From Centrapalus pauciflorus (taxonomy: Eukaryota; Streptophyta; Magnoliopsida; Asterales; Asteraceae), in contig JAANYP010004774.1 of the NCBI GenBank assembly GCA_020465985.1, forward strand, positions 62,001 through 126,000: DNA of 64,000 bases, given 5' to 3'. Below, one piece after another: positions 31,089 to 42,839 of the stretch. The translations under genes were made by a program, and so were the position numbers. The notes under the pieces are model-generated. The model made no database searches. It was given only the letters and a program-made list of their open reading frames with translations, and was not told where the DNA came from. Every line of letters begins with the position of its first letter. Positions within the stretch are counted from its first letter, which is position 1.

Positions 31089-32893
31089 TTCTATATGTGT
31101 GTATCTTCTATAAGTGTTATTTTTATACTTCTTTTTATTTTTAAGAAGCAATAAACAAATGAGTATTAGGACATGTAATCCTTAATTGTCGAAATATATT
31201 AAAAATACCATAGTTTGATTTCATAAATAAATGATAATATATTTAATATAAATTTATATGTAGGGTTTATAATTTATTCAATCATATTTTCATATATTTT
31301 TCTCAATGTGATCCATTGACCTTCGTATTTTTTCGTTATAGTCATTACATTAGTTTTATCTTGTTCAAATAGTGAAATTTGTTTGTAATAAGTAGGATGT
31401 AAACACTTTAATTTAAGATTTATATTCAAAAATAATTATTTTATCCATTTTAAAGATATGGTCCTTGAGACATGGTTTCTATTAAATCAATTATAGAGTC
31501 CACGTGTTGAAACAAATAGTTAATATGGTTTTAGTAAATTATTTTAGTGTTTAAATAAGAAATTTTTGATTTGCATGTTCCTAGTCGTCATGGGAAAGAA
31601 AGGCTTCAGAAGCAAATTCACGTGTAGTCAGCACTGTCTTTCGTACCGTTGACCATATCTTGCACGTTCCACTAACCGCTATCACAAGAAGGCTAGTATA
31701 ATATCTTATTGCAGCGGGTTATCAAAAAGCAAAAGTCAGTAGAATCGGTCGGGCCCCTGCCTCGAAACGTAGCAAGACAAGTGAGAAAACATGTTTAGGA
31801 TCAAACTGATAAAATTTTAAAACTATGATGGATTTTTGTAATGCATACCTTAAACTAAAATATCAAATCATTTTTAAATCGTCAACCAGTTATAAATTTA
31901 AAAATTATGTAAGAAATATAATAGTAAAAGAATAATGACGAATGACCAAATGGATAATATGTAAAGACATGAGTTTAATTCCCCTCAATAGATACATTGT
32001 AGATAGGATGGTAATTTCGACCCAAGGGTCAAATGGACGGAATGATCAAAATGACCCGTAGTAAAAATCTAAGCTAGAATATTAGAAAACGAAGTATTAA
32101 ACAAATTATTTTCTGAAAAAATTCAAAATTATGTTTAATTTTTATGTTTTGCTCGTTGAGCCATTCGACACGTTTGAATGGGTCAGAATTCTCACCCTAA
32201 TTATAGAGATGTATTCATCATTGAATCTTATCATTATCATAAAGTGGATAGTAATGACATTTTAAAATAAATATTGGATTGAAATGAACATCCATTTTTT
32301 TTAAAAAAAAAACCAGATAAATTGGTGTCTTAATTTTCTTAGGTGAAAGTAAAGACTAAAGATTTAACTACTATTTATGTGATATCTACTTCCATCAATG
32401 TTTTATCTGCTTGTACTTTTTTTTTTTTACAGATTAATGATTGATAAATTATAAGTTCTTTTAAAAAGGTCAGGAATTTTTAAAAAACCAAAAGCTCTGA
32501 GTAGCAGCAGATGTCTAATACAAAACATCATTATATTGATTATTGAGAAAGAAAATAACAAAACAAAAAAAAAAAAAAAAAAAAACCCCAAAAAAAAAAA
32601 AGACACATAAATGAAAGAACCAAAGACAGAGATAAATTTTAGATTAAAGGGAAATGATCAATCGCTCTTAGATTTTCCTTACAATCTGATTGAACGACAA
32701 AAATATTGTTCCTCCTCTTCCAAATGGTACAAATAGCTACAGTCGGTCCAATCATTTTCAGGGTTCTGGATAAAAACTTAGATGAGATATTCAAAATAAA
32801 CAAAATTCAAGTAAAAATAATAATTTAACAACAAAAAACTTATAAATATATAATGTTAAATATAAAAACTTTGCAAGTCAGTAATCTTGTTTA
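31089..32893. other. AT-rich sequence without recognised genes
   Basis: The less AT-rich block 31560-31790 (GGGAAAGAAAGGCTTC, CTATCACAAGAAGGC, GGTCGGGCCCCTGCC) could be a gene relic but has no sustained frame. A poly-A run lies at about 32565-32585. No ends or duplications could be fixed. Confidence 0.4.
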
Positions 32894-33516
32894 GAGGGTG
32901 TTTTGTTTTGCTTATTAAGAATGCTTATTTGATTATTACGTTATAATACCATAAATAAATTATTTGAAGTGTTTGGATTACAATGTTTAATAATTGCTTT
33001 TTTGTGGTAGATGATATGTTTACCATTAATTTCCAAAAGCAGAATTTAGTTGTTGTAACTATACAACATTTAATTTTAATGGTGAATTGACAATGTTACT
33101 CTCATGTTTAACCTAATAACCTTTTTCTTATATTTTTTTGTCTTTAAAATTGAACTTTTATTAGCTTAGGAATCAATGTATAAATTATTATATATAAAAA
33201 ATTGTTTTTTAATGAAATACTTATTAAAATGTTTATTGATACATTATTTGTAAATAAAAATTTTATATTATAAGCTAAAGTATATATTAAATAAGGAATT
33301 TCATAATTATATACAAATGTCCTTTTTGGTAATTTTACAAGTTTGAAACGCAAATCCAAACACTTCAAACTGATTATTTGATGATTGCGGTAACCAACAT
33401 CATAAACTAATCCAAACACTAAACTTTCTGCAACAATTTTTATTACAACAATAATCTAATTATTAGTTATCAAAATGTTGCAGCACTTTTCCAAAAACAA
33501 AACCAAAAACGCCTTC
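32894..33516. mobile_element. PIF/Harbinger MITE, GAGGGTGTTT type, copy 1
   Basis: Starts GAGGGTGTTTTGTTTTGC and ends CAAAACCAAAAACGCCTTC, flanked by TTA at 32891-32893 and 33517-33519. Inner blocks (GCTTATTTGATTATTACG, AAGTGTTTGGATTACA and complements) are shared with the element at 48754-49126. The minus-strand frame at 33144-33419 is chance. Confidence 0.87.
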
Positions 33517-33649
33517 TTAATTGTTAATAGACCTAAATATATAATAGAGTTCTTGAAAATGACCCCTATTATTAATGGGCATTGGACGATTACCCGTATT
33601 AACCTTGTTCAGGGCCGACCCTGCATATAGCAACATATTACACTCCATC

Positions 33650-34240
33650 TAAAATTTTGTTGCTCCATTTCTTTAACCCACCAAGCATATGACATTGAAT
33701 AACCCCGCCATTACCGAAAGCCATTGTGATAAACCCCACCAACTATAATATTCGCCCCATGCACAATCAAATTTGGGGCATTTAAAAATATGTGATGAAG
33801 CGATTCTATGAGATGCTCCTCTATTCATTGAGGAAGAAGATAATTCCAAGATCCATAGAGCTTTTTACTCATATGACTTGAGAGACTTTTAACAAAAAAA
33901 AAAAAAGAATATCTAAAGCATCCATGTTCCACCATCAACGATTAAGGGATCTTTGATCTAACGAGAGGTGTCCTCTGAGACGAAGTAAGTTTGATAGATC
34001 ATCTAGAGCCCTACAACGAGGATGAATTCTCCAATCCTAACATCCAGATCAAACACCAATATACACCATGGAGGCCGGAGAGACCATTTGTCTTTGATGA
34101 AACAATCTTTTTCGGTCTCGAGAACGTATAGCCAAGGTAATTGAGTCTTAAGATCATCCTTATATATCGATACACCAAATGTCTTTCTAGAATCTTGTAC
34201 TTGAACCACAACCAAACTTTTTAACAGTTGTTTTTTCACG
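33650..34240 (-). pseudogene. LINE (non-LTR retrotransposon) fragment, C-terminal reverse-transcriptase polyprotein region
   Basis: On the minus strand, pieces in shifting frames read DSRKTFGVSIYKDDLKTQL, VLETEKDCFIKDKWSL, DWRIHPRCRALDDLSNLLRL, and then ESLHHIFLNAPNLIVHGANI. This order (a D-x-LKTQ-P-LY-LE-KDC block, a W-W-R block, then an ES-H-F-NC-like block) matches the region after the reverse transcriptase and the zinc-binding domain of plant L1-type elements. Cysteines of the zinc motif are not all kept, and stops and frameshifts are present. Family call from recall. Confidence 0.62.
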
Positions 34241-34291
34241 AGGTATATATACCAATTTTACTGATATATATCCCCGTGATTCATAACTAAT

Positions 34292-34450
34292 AGCTCTGAT
34301 ACCATGTTATGTGGAAAATCCCGTAGGGAATGCATTGTATTACTCAACAATATATAAACACAGATACTACACAATGGTACCCTACACTATACAAAGAGAG
34401 CAAAGAGAATATACAACCTATTTAACAGATCACAATGAGTGTTAGACTTG
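34292..34450 (-). other. Possible copia LTR edge with a primer-binding-site-like motif
   Basis: AGCTCTGATACCA at 34293-34305 is the complement of TGGTATCAGAGCT, the usual initiator-Met tRNA primer site, and is followed on the plus strand by TGTTATGTGG as an LTR edge would be. No second LTR was found. From 34450 to 34780 I see nothing else. Confidence 0.32.
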
Positions 34451-35601
34451 AACTTAAAAACAATTTGATAATATTAAAAATAGAGTATAAAAAAATTAAA
34501 ATCCAAAAATAGTATAGCAAGGCTTTATTTTGTATATTTAAGAAAATAATATATCATTTTGGTGGCTGGAATTGTTTCAATCTATATGAGTTGGTTTTGG
34601 GGCAAATTATTATTCGTTTTTTTGACTAAAATTGAAAGTGACCATTATGTCCTCGACCATCAAATGCAACAAGTTGTTGTGCTTTGGAACTAAATTTAAT
34701 GCAAGTAACGTGCATGAAAATCATTCCACATGTTATAAGTATAAAAAACCAATTTATGTTTGAGGCAACATTATCAACTTAGATTCAAGTGAGTATCACC
34801 CATTATGCAGTGCACCAGAAGATACCACTCTTCAAAGTAATCTTTTTAAAATTGTTTTTCATGAACATATTTTAATTAACAACACAAATGATATATAAAT
34901 TTCATGCAAATTCGAACACTCTAAGTGCATGAAATCACGCATCACATAAAGCACGTTCACATATATTTAAAATTATGTAAATGTAGTTCACATCACTTTT
35001 TAGGAGCTAGAGATGTATGTGAAATTTACATATGATCTTCATAATATGTTAATTAAAACATGTTTATGAAAAAAAATTTAAAAAAAGATTTTTATAAAGG
35101 TGGTGCCACTACTAGAAAAATGCCATTCAGCGACAATTTTAGCGACATGTATTTACATGTCACAATTTAGTTACATCTGTAGTGACAGTTTTTGGGTCGA
35201 ACAAGTCACCAATATCACTATGTGTGTCACTATTTTCAGCGACATCCATGTACAAGTCACTATCCACGTCGATAATTTTGTAACACACGCACAAAAGTCT
35301 CTATACACGTCACTGATTTTGTGACAATTATATATAAGACACTATGTGTGTCGCTGAATTTGCGACATATGTGTATAAGTCACTAAATGTGTTGCAATTT
35401 TATGACATCTATGTACAAGACACTAGGTGTGTCACTACTTTTGTGACATTCATTTATAAGATACTATGTGTGTCGCTAAATTTGCAACGTTTACATACAA
35501 GTCACTGAGTGTGTCGCTGAATTAAATAATAAATTATTTTAGTGTATTGCTAAACAAGGAATGAAAATTATTATTAATTTTTTATTACCAATAAAGTATT
35601 A

Positions 35602-35961
35602 GAGTGAAGGGAGTACTCCGCTTCCCGAAATCCATCTTTCTGTACACGTCAGCGCCACATCAGTTTTTCTCTCTCCACCTTATCTTTCTTAATTTTTTTA
35701 ACATTTTAATTAAGAAAACAATTATTAAAATTAAAATAATTAATTTCATAAGAAAACAATTTTTTTAACATTTTAATTAAGAAAACAATAAATAAAAACT
35801 AAAATTACGAATGAACATTAAAAAAAATACAAACTAACCGTCTAAATTAAAATTAAAATTACGAACGAACGAAATAACAATTACGAAGCTAAATAAAAAA
35901 ACACAAACATTTACGAAACTATAATAAAAAACAACAATAAAAATAAAAAAATTATAAAACT

Positions 35962-36024
<63 letters not shown>

Positions 36025-36295
36025 CACACACATGTGTGTGTATATACTGTGTGTTTGTGTTGAAAAAAAAAAAGAAAAAGAAAAGTACATAATTAATAGT
36101 GGAGTGTGTGTTTTGTGTTAGAAAAAAAGAAAAGAAAAAGAAAGAGGGGTGGGTGAAGAAGCGGGGAGACGCGAGGAGCTGAAGCCGGGGAAGGGTCTCA
36201 TTTGCTCGGGGCCGGACACCAGGGGTGGTGTTCCCGGCGGCCTGGGGCTGAGGTGGCAAGGCCGCTCCAACGCGGGGTGCCCACTCCCTTCACTC
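35602..36295. mobile_element. PIF/Harbinger-like element nested in the CACTA, TTA duplication
   Basis: Starts GAGTGAAGGGAGTACTCCGC and ends GCCCACTCCCTTCACTC, with TTA at 35599-35601 and 36296-36298. The 694-bp interior has a (TA)n plus (CA)n tract at 35969-36036 and a GC-rich right part (CGGGGCCGGACACC, GGTGTTCCCGGCGGCC). No transposase; the frame at 35966-36259 runs through microsatellite. Confidence 0.87.
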
Positions 36296-38750
36296 TTAGG
36301 TTGCTACACCGACTAAAAATAAAGCAGGTAAAAGTTTTTCTTTTTTTTTTTTATCAGAAAAAAACTCAGATTTGACATTCTGTGTGAACCCTAACCTAAA
36401 TCTCATTCAGTTGTTCACAAACCCACACATTCACACTCTCCCTCCCTAATTACCCTTGCCTCCAACTCTGCCAACCGCCACCACTGCCTCCGCATCGCTC
36501 CGCCTCTGCGTCACTTCGCCTCCTCCAAGTCGTTTCTGCCTCCGCGTTGCTCCGCCTCTGGCGTCCCTTGGCTCTGTTCGCCAAACTGATTAGCGCTCGA
36601 TCACAGGTACGATTTCGTATATCTGATTTGGTAAGCAACGGTTCTAATTGTTTTATAAACCAGGCTCTATCACAGATTTTTGATCGTATTTATCAATCTA
36701 ATTGTTCATCAACTAGGTATGTTTCTATCTTCGGTTATTCGATTTATTGGTTTAATAGCTTCTTTGGCCGAATCAACTTGTGTTGATTAGCACTTATTTA
36801 GCTTATATGTTAATACTTTTCTCTTATTTTTCATCCATCTTTCAATCGATGCGAGTCGCATTCATACTTTTCTTGCTTTTTCACTTATTTGATCCTTTAG
36901 CTAGTTCTTTAAGCGATTAACCATGTCACGTTCAATCCATATGTGTAATGACATGAACTTCTTTAAAAAACTAACAATGTCAATCATCTCTGTTCACCTT
37001 TTCACCAGGAACTCTGGTTTTCTAAAGCTTATTATTTGAGGCACAAATAATAAGAATCAGTTTGATTAATATGTTACTTGAAATCGCAATAAGCATGTTG
37101 AAATAGAACATCCATACACCACTTGGTTGTGTATGTGTATGTGTAATTATTGATCCTAGTTTTAACCGTGTTTGGATGTTTGCTCCAAGACTAGGCCCTT
37201 ACAAGCAAATATCATATTATTTGATCAATTTGCGACTTTTCTTAGGAAGCAATTTTCATGCTTTTAGATGGTTCAAAAGACGACTCCTTGTATTCTAATG
37301 GAGAGGCAGGTGGTTCACTCATGTCTACGTCTCTCGTGCAATTATTTAGTCTGTCGATCTCTCAACTCTCTCGTTTTATGCTCTCGATCGATCACGTCTC
37401 TGCTCGATTTTGGATTCACAGGTATTGCCTATTTAATCACGTCTCTCTGCTCAATTTTGGATTATCTAATCTCGTCTCTCTAGTCGATTATTTTTTATTT
37501 TGGATTCGTTTTTGTGCTCCAATGATATTTTACATATAAAAACCAAATGATTACTTTGGCTGCTTAAATACACTAATACAATAAAAGAGCCATAAATGAA
37601 TATGTATGGAATCAAATCAAAGTAGGATTTGTTACATTTTTGACCACTAAATCTCGATGGCCAAACCTTAATGACAACTAAAAAAAGATCTCTAGCTACA
37701 ATTGTTCAAAGATCATGATGATCAGACCATTTCATAGGGAAATAATAAATTTTTGCTTCTGGGTGCAGTCTATTTGTGTGCAGTAAAATTTCCCATGGGA
37801 ACTAATGGGTGAATCTCCCTCCTAAACTTCCTTAGGTGCTGCTGCGTTTTCCTTTCTGTTAATTCACAGCCATAACATGTCTATAACGCACTATTAAGGG
37901 GTCTAAATGTTGTGTAAAGGTTCATGAAAATGCTTATTTCAATTTAAGATCAAGGGCATGTTGCTGTCCATTAATTTACAGCCCATAATTCATCCTTTTC
38001 TGTCAAGTGAAATCAAATATTGGTGTTGGATTTAATAGCTAAATGTGTGTAAAATTCATGCTAGATGTTTAGGGATTTATTTGCAAGGTTTAGGAGTCCA
38101 TTGGGAGTAAGCTTAAGGGCTGTAACTAGGTACTTTCAGCACTAAAACAACCCAAACGTCGCTGAATTTGGAATGCACAATCAATACGAAAAGGGCTGAG
38201 AGTTGCAAGAGTTTCGGACCATAACAGCCCCCCTTTATTTTGCTTGATAATTTGGACTGCACAGTAGTAATTCGGCAGCCAATAATTCAATTTAAAACTA
38301 ATGGAAGGATCCCTGGAGTAGGATATAATGCATACCACCGAGTTAAACACCTACACTAATGCAGGGGCATCACTCCGAACTAATTAAGTCTCGGAGTCCC
38401 CTTCTACGAAGCAACAACAGCAGCAATCATATATATATATATATATCTAAGAATGTCTCGGACTTATTTCAGGTACAACACAACTCACGGGAGTCAATTT
38501 GTGTCACCAACTCAACCTCTTCATTTGCTTCTAAACCCAGATTAAACACCACACCAGTTTTACCATAAGAAAAAGAAAATGTGGTGTCATTAGCCAATTT
38601 TTTACATGTATCTCTGTTTTATGATTATTCTCTATATTGTCTTCACTAAAATCCTTAAAGGTTTGTTATTGTGGCAGAACATATGTTTTTATCATCGTTT
38701 TAACCTAGAAGATACTTTAAGTTTCAAGAATTGGATGAACACAGTTACTT

Positions 38751-39028
38751 GAGGTTTAATTGAAATACTTTACATGTACAAGTTCCTTCTATTGCAAAAT
38801 ATTTGTTAGTTTTGTATATTTGGCAGGTAGAAGTTGTGCTGCTAGGTGGTTCCAACTTCCAAATTGGTATGTCTAATCCTAAATCCTTGAGGTTTAATTG
38901 AAATATTTTACATGTACAAGTTCCTTCTATTGCAACTGAAAAATATTTGTTAGTTTTGTATATATTTGGCAGGTAAAAGTTGTGCTGCTAGGTGGTTCCA
39001 ACTTCCAACTTCCAAATTGATATGTCTA
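38751..39028 (+). repeat. Tandem duplication of an intron end plus exon start, MYB-like peptide
   Basis: A block of about 135 bp is present twice (from TACATGTACAAGTTCCTTCT to GGTTCCAACTTCCAAATTG). Each copy has an acceptor (TTTGGCAG) followed by a frame reading G(R/K)SCAARWFQLP. In MYB factors the third helix of a repeat reads like SC-RW-NQL, and the second copy continues to NPFTN, as in MYB R2-R3 linkers, so a captured MYB exon is possible. The downstream frame to 39244 does not continue as MYB. Duplication certain, identity weak. Confidence 0.6.
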
Positions 39029-39246
39029 ATCATAAATCCCTTTACTAATTATTTATATGATGCTCCAGTTGATTCTATCATAGATTGGTTTGTAACACAC
39101 AACTCACCACCACTGCTTTCTCATGAAGTTGGTTATATAGCTTGTCACCACAACAAATGTTTGATTTTCTTTAATGTTTGTTCTGTTTTATGTAAACTAC
39201 TTTTATTTTCCTTAATGGGTCTTTCTTTAACAGGTTATGCATAAAT

Positions 39247-39327
39247 ATAGAAGATGCATTGAAGTTGACAAATGACATGAACAAGCATGGAGTAGAGCCT
39301 GATACAGTTCATACAATTGTTGATTAA
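39247..39327 (+). pseudogene. PPR-like fragment inside the CACTA element
   Basis: The frame IEDALKLTNDMNKHGVEPD, then TVHTIVD and a stop, fits one pentatricopeptide repeat (ALKL-DM-KHGVEPDTVTY consensus). PPR proteins bind organellar RNA. Only one repeat is visible, directly after an acceptor-like TTTAACAG at about 39233, so this is a captured fragment and not a gene. Confidence 0.48.
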
Positions 39328-41317
39328 AGGACTGGCCTATTGGTTAGTGTTGATGATTTCTATATATCTATTAATTGACTGCTATGCATCATGGAACCTT
39401 TTGACAAATTTCATACAAATATACATGTCCCTCGGATTGACAAAAATACTTTCTTTCTATAATTCATACAAACATACAGGTCCATAGATATACCTATATA
39501 TAAAATTGGATAGGTGATGATGGGAGGCCCATCAATTTGAAAATTAGCATGCAGATTATATATTAGCAATTTTATAAAGCCACGGTAATTTGTAAGGTTG
39601 TGAGGCATTGATGATAGTATTGTTTACTTGGAAAAAACCCATCTAGTTTCGAAAAGGCCAGGTTTTATTTTTCTGTATCATAGCAACCACATAAAGCCAC
39701 AATGCAGAATTTTAAGTTGTAGCACCCTTGATTAATTAGGGAGGCATGACTTGGAGGTTCTTTCTGGTGAATCATAAATGCATCGTTCGTTGTGAAACTG
39801 TGTTGTTAAGTTTGACCTCTTACAATTTTCATCACAGACGCAATAGAATGAGGGTTTTGACCATCAAGAAAGACTATATATAGCCTTAACCCATACGCGT
39901 TCAGGACGAGAGCATCGTAATTGTGGAAGCTGGTAAATTTGTGGTATGAGTTATATCAATTGCTAGTTTATAGTTATAATTATATTAAAATGGTTCAAGT
40001 TATATTAGGAAGATGATGCATCCAGTATTCATATTCATGCTTTTCATAGAATTTCAAGATCTATATGTGCAAGTTAGTGTCATAATCCAGGTAGTCTTAT
40101 ACTTTTTTAAAACAAATTGTTAATTTATACATCTTTTATAAGACGGTTTTTTTATATGTTATAAATTTTCTTACAGGAAACAGTGGACGCATTTATGAAT
40201 GAAGAATCTAGTTTAATATTCAGAGTAACGTCAAGATAGAGTGATATAATAGAGCATCATAGTCTTTTTAATTGTATTATGTTTAGTTATTGTGATATAT
40301 TATGTAACACGAATGATTATTGTAAAGTTTTTTTATTTGCAATTGAGTTACTTTTTTGTTGAAATAATAACATTATATTTTATTCTAATTACCTAATTTT
40401 AATTGTTTATAATAAACATAAAATTATACAATTAAGATAAAATTATACAAATATAATATTTGAGTTTTGGTGAAACTTTTGGTATGTCATTAAAGGACAC
40501 CTTTCTTATAGTGACATCGACATCATTTAAAGATAGTGACACAAATAGTGACACACATAGCGACATAAATCAAATATAGCGACAAATATAGTAACATGAG
40601 TAGTGACATCACTCAAAAATAGCGACACATATTGCAACATTAATCAAGAATAGCGATGCAAACACGAACACAATTAGCGACATTATTAAATAATAGCGAC
40701 ATACATAATGACATACAAAAACTCAACTAGCGACATCATCCAAAAATAGCAACATAAATAGTGATGCAACTAGCGACGAGAATTAATAATAGCGACATAC
40801 ATAACAACACAACTAGCAACATTATTCAAAAATAGTGACATAAACAATAATATCATTAGCAACAACCATCGTTAACAGTGACACATATAGCTACTTAAGT
40901 AGCGACATTATCCAAGAATAGTGACATAAACAATAACTCAACTAGCGATGTTATTCGAAAATAGCGACACAAATCGTGATTTGACTAGTAACAACAATCT
41001 ATAGTAGTGACACAGTGTACAACACAACTAGTGACATAATTCAAGAACAGCGACACAAACAATAACACCACTAGTAACATAACTCTAGATAGCGACACTT
41101 TTACTAGGAGTCGCTAAAGGTGTCAAAAATTTGCGACGTGCCTTTTAATGTCACTAAAATCTGCGACGCGTTTATAGCGACACCTCTTTTGACGTCACTT
41201 AAGATGTCACTAACCAAAAAAACATCGCTAAAAATGTCGCTGAGTTTGTCGCTAAAGACAATTTTTTTGTAGTGTGCATTCTGGTGCGCTGCATAATGGG
41301 TGATACTCTCCCTAACC

Positions 41318-41356
<39 letters not shown>

Positions 41357-41793
41357 TTTGTCCATCTTATTCTTTTTTTAGATTTACTATTCGTCTATTC
41401 TTGTTTAGACTTGTTCAAAGGTTTTAGATTTGTCTAACAACATCAAACAAGATCTGCACCATCAAGAAAAATCGTGTGAAGAAGAATAAGAAACACCGGG
41501 TTTCTTCGAAGGTATGAAGATGTTGATTCAAAGTTTCAAGATGTTGGTTTTTTTCAAGATGACGGTTCATGTTTTTTTCAAAATGAAGGTCCATTACGAA
41601 AATCGATTTTGATATTTTTAAAGATTTTTTGATGATTATTGTAACTTCAAACCGTAAAGAATGTTCATTTTGATGATTTTTGTAATTTTGAATAATGAAT
41701 ATTCATGTTCTAGATTTGAGTTATATAAAAATCATATATGTACTTTTATTTGCTACATGTGTAATATTCAAATTAAATATTATGTGTATCATA
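41318..41793. other. (TA)n tract and unassigned sequence
   Basis: TA run at 41321-41351, then AT-rich sequence with a repeated TTCAAGATG or TCAAAATGA motif at 41500-41600. No gene recognised. Confidence 0.4.
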
Positions 41794-42129
41794 CACTACA
41801 TAAAAAATGTGTCATCCAATGACACACGTTTTTTGTCACACAAAAAAAAAATGTCATTATATCATACTTTTAGTGTCCTTTATGAAAAAGAGTAGGTATA
41901 GAACAATCTTTTACCCATACTTTTTTAAAGTACTGAAACAAAAATTCTGTCACATAAATACTTGAGGCCTATACGCACATATATTCTTAGTCATTATATA
42001 TCTATACTCACTCCACTTTTATTTACTCTTTTTGTTGTGTAGGTAAAATTTTTTGACACTTATAGTGACCATTTTTTGACTTTTAACGGTACTTTTTGTG
42101 TGTCACTAAATGACATTTTGTTTGTAGTG
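41794..42129. mobile_element. Miniature CACTA element, 336 bp, ATA duplication
   Basis: Starts CACTACATAAAAAATGTGTC and ends GACATTTTGTTTGTAGTG, flanked by ATA at 41791-41793 and 42130-42132. Subterminal units ATGACACA and TGTCACTAAATGACA repeat in both orientations. Too short for any gene. Confidence 0.88.
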
Positions 42130-42149
42130 ATAGTTATATTTAATATGTA

Positions 42150-42418
42150 CTAGGTTTAATACTCATATATTACATTAGTTAATTTTAAAATTAAATATTT
42201 ATAAATATGCATAATATAATAATTATAATAAAAGTAATAGAGTTCGTTTAATTTAGTTAATTAGTTATTAAATTAATCATATTAGATTTGGATAGATTTG
42301 TTGCTTTAAAATTTAAAGTAAATCTTGTAAATGAAGTGGCAAAAGCATAGAACGATATGTGGCAAATCAGAGAAGAACATGACACGTGACATATTAGTTA
42401 CTCATTTAATAATATAGA
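42150..42418 (-). mobile_element. Short Helitron, minus strand
   Basis: On the minus strand it starts TCTATATTATTAAATGAGTA, ACTAATATGTCACGTGTCAT, like the other Helitrons here, and ends near TATTAAACCTAG at 42150. A on the 5' side and T on the 3' side fit Helitron insertion. The 3' hairpin is weak. Confidence 0.6.
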
Positions 42419-42839
42419 TAGAATAGATAATAGTTTCTAATATATGTATAATAGTTTCCACTATATGTATAATAGTTCGTATTATACATATAATCACATA
42501 TATTATATGTATAATATTTGAAGGTCTTCTTTTACGTAGTCGTCGTGAATAAGTTGATGTAAAGTTGCTGTCAATTTTGTGTTGGTTAATTTGTATTAAA
42601 TTCAATTTTTTGTGTGTTTGATTTTGTTAAGAAAATTTAAATGTATTTGTGCTCTTTTGTGTTTTAGAATTGGATATTTATAATTCTTAAGGTTCTTTGA
42701 TGATTTTTTCAATTTTGAAACGTTGATCATTATTGTTTCAGGTATGGGTTTTTTAAGAGGCTGGATCCGCATTATTTTAATATTTATCACATGTGTAATA
42801 GTTATGTGTGTGTGTAAAATTTATATATATTTTATATAA
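42419..42839. other. AT-rich stretch without genes
   Basis: ATATGTATAATAGTTTC-type units repeat at 42430-42520. Nothing coding. Confidence 0.4.

Larger units (their letters stand above)
36296..40500 (+). other. Interior of the CACTA element, mostly unrecognised, host-like in places
   Basis: 36370-36620 reads like a host promoter and 5' leader (CCCTAACCTAAAT, CT-rich, then GATCACAG-GTACGATTTCG, a plausible exon end). 37000-38700 is T-rich and intron-like. Several short frames (36547-36786, 37258-37539, 38359-38568) show no recognisable domain and I do not call them genes. Confidence 0.45.
35107..41274. mobile_element. Complete non-autonomous CACTA element, 6168 bp, TGC duplication
   Basis: Termini are CACTACTAGAAAAATG at 35107 and, complementary, CAATTTTTTTGTAGTG at 41274, flanked by the 3-bp duplication TGC (35104-35106, 41275-41277). 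Subterminal zones hold dozens of AGCGACA and GTCACTA units (35125-35520 and 40500-41260), of opposite sense at the two sides. The interior has no TNP2 motif. It holds a nested PIF element (35602-36295), a leader-like CT-rich block (36370-36620), intron-like T-rich sequence, and fragments resembling host exons near 38750-39330. This is the layout of gene-capturing CACTA elements. Confidence 0.92.
34781..41317. mobile_element. Foldback MITE family M, copy 3, split by a CACTA element
   Basis: The left part, 34781-35106, follows copy 1 from GTGAGTATCACCCATTATGC to AAAGGTGGTGC. The right part, 41275-41317, resumes with TGCATTCTGGTGCGCTGC and ATAATGGGTGATACTC. Joining the two at the duplicated TGC recreates the order seen in copy 1. 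So a 6168-bp CACTA element landed in the right inverted end of this MITE. Confidence 0.9.

Noticed and set aside
35107..41274. Autonomous CACTA with transposase
   Set aside because: No TNP2 or accessory-protein motif was found in any frame of the interior.
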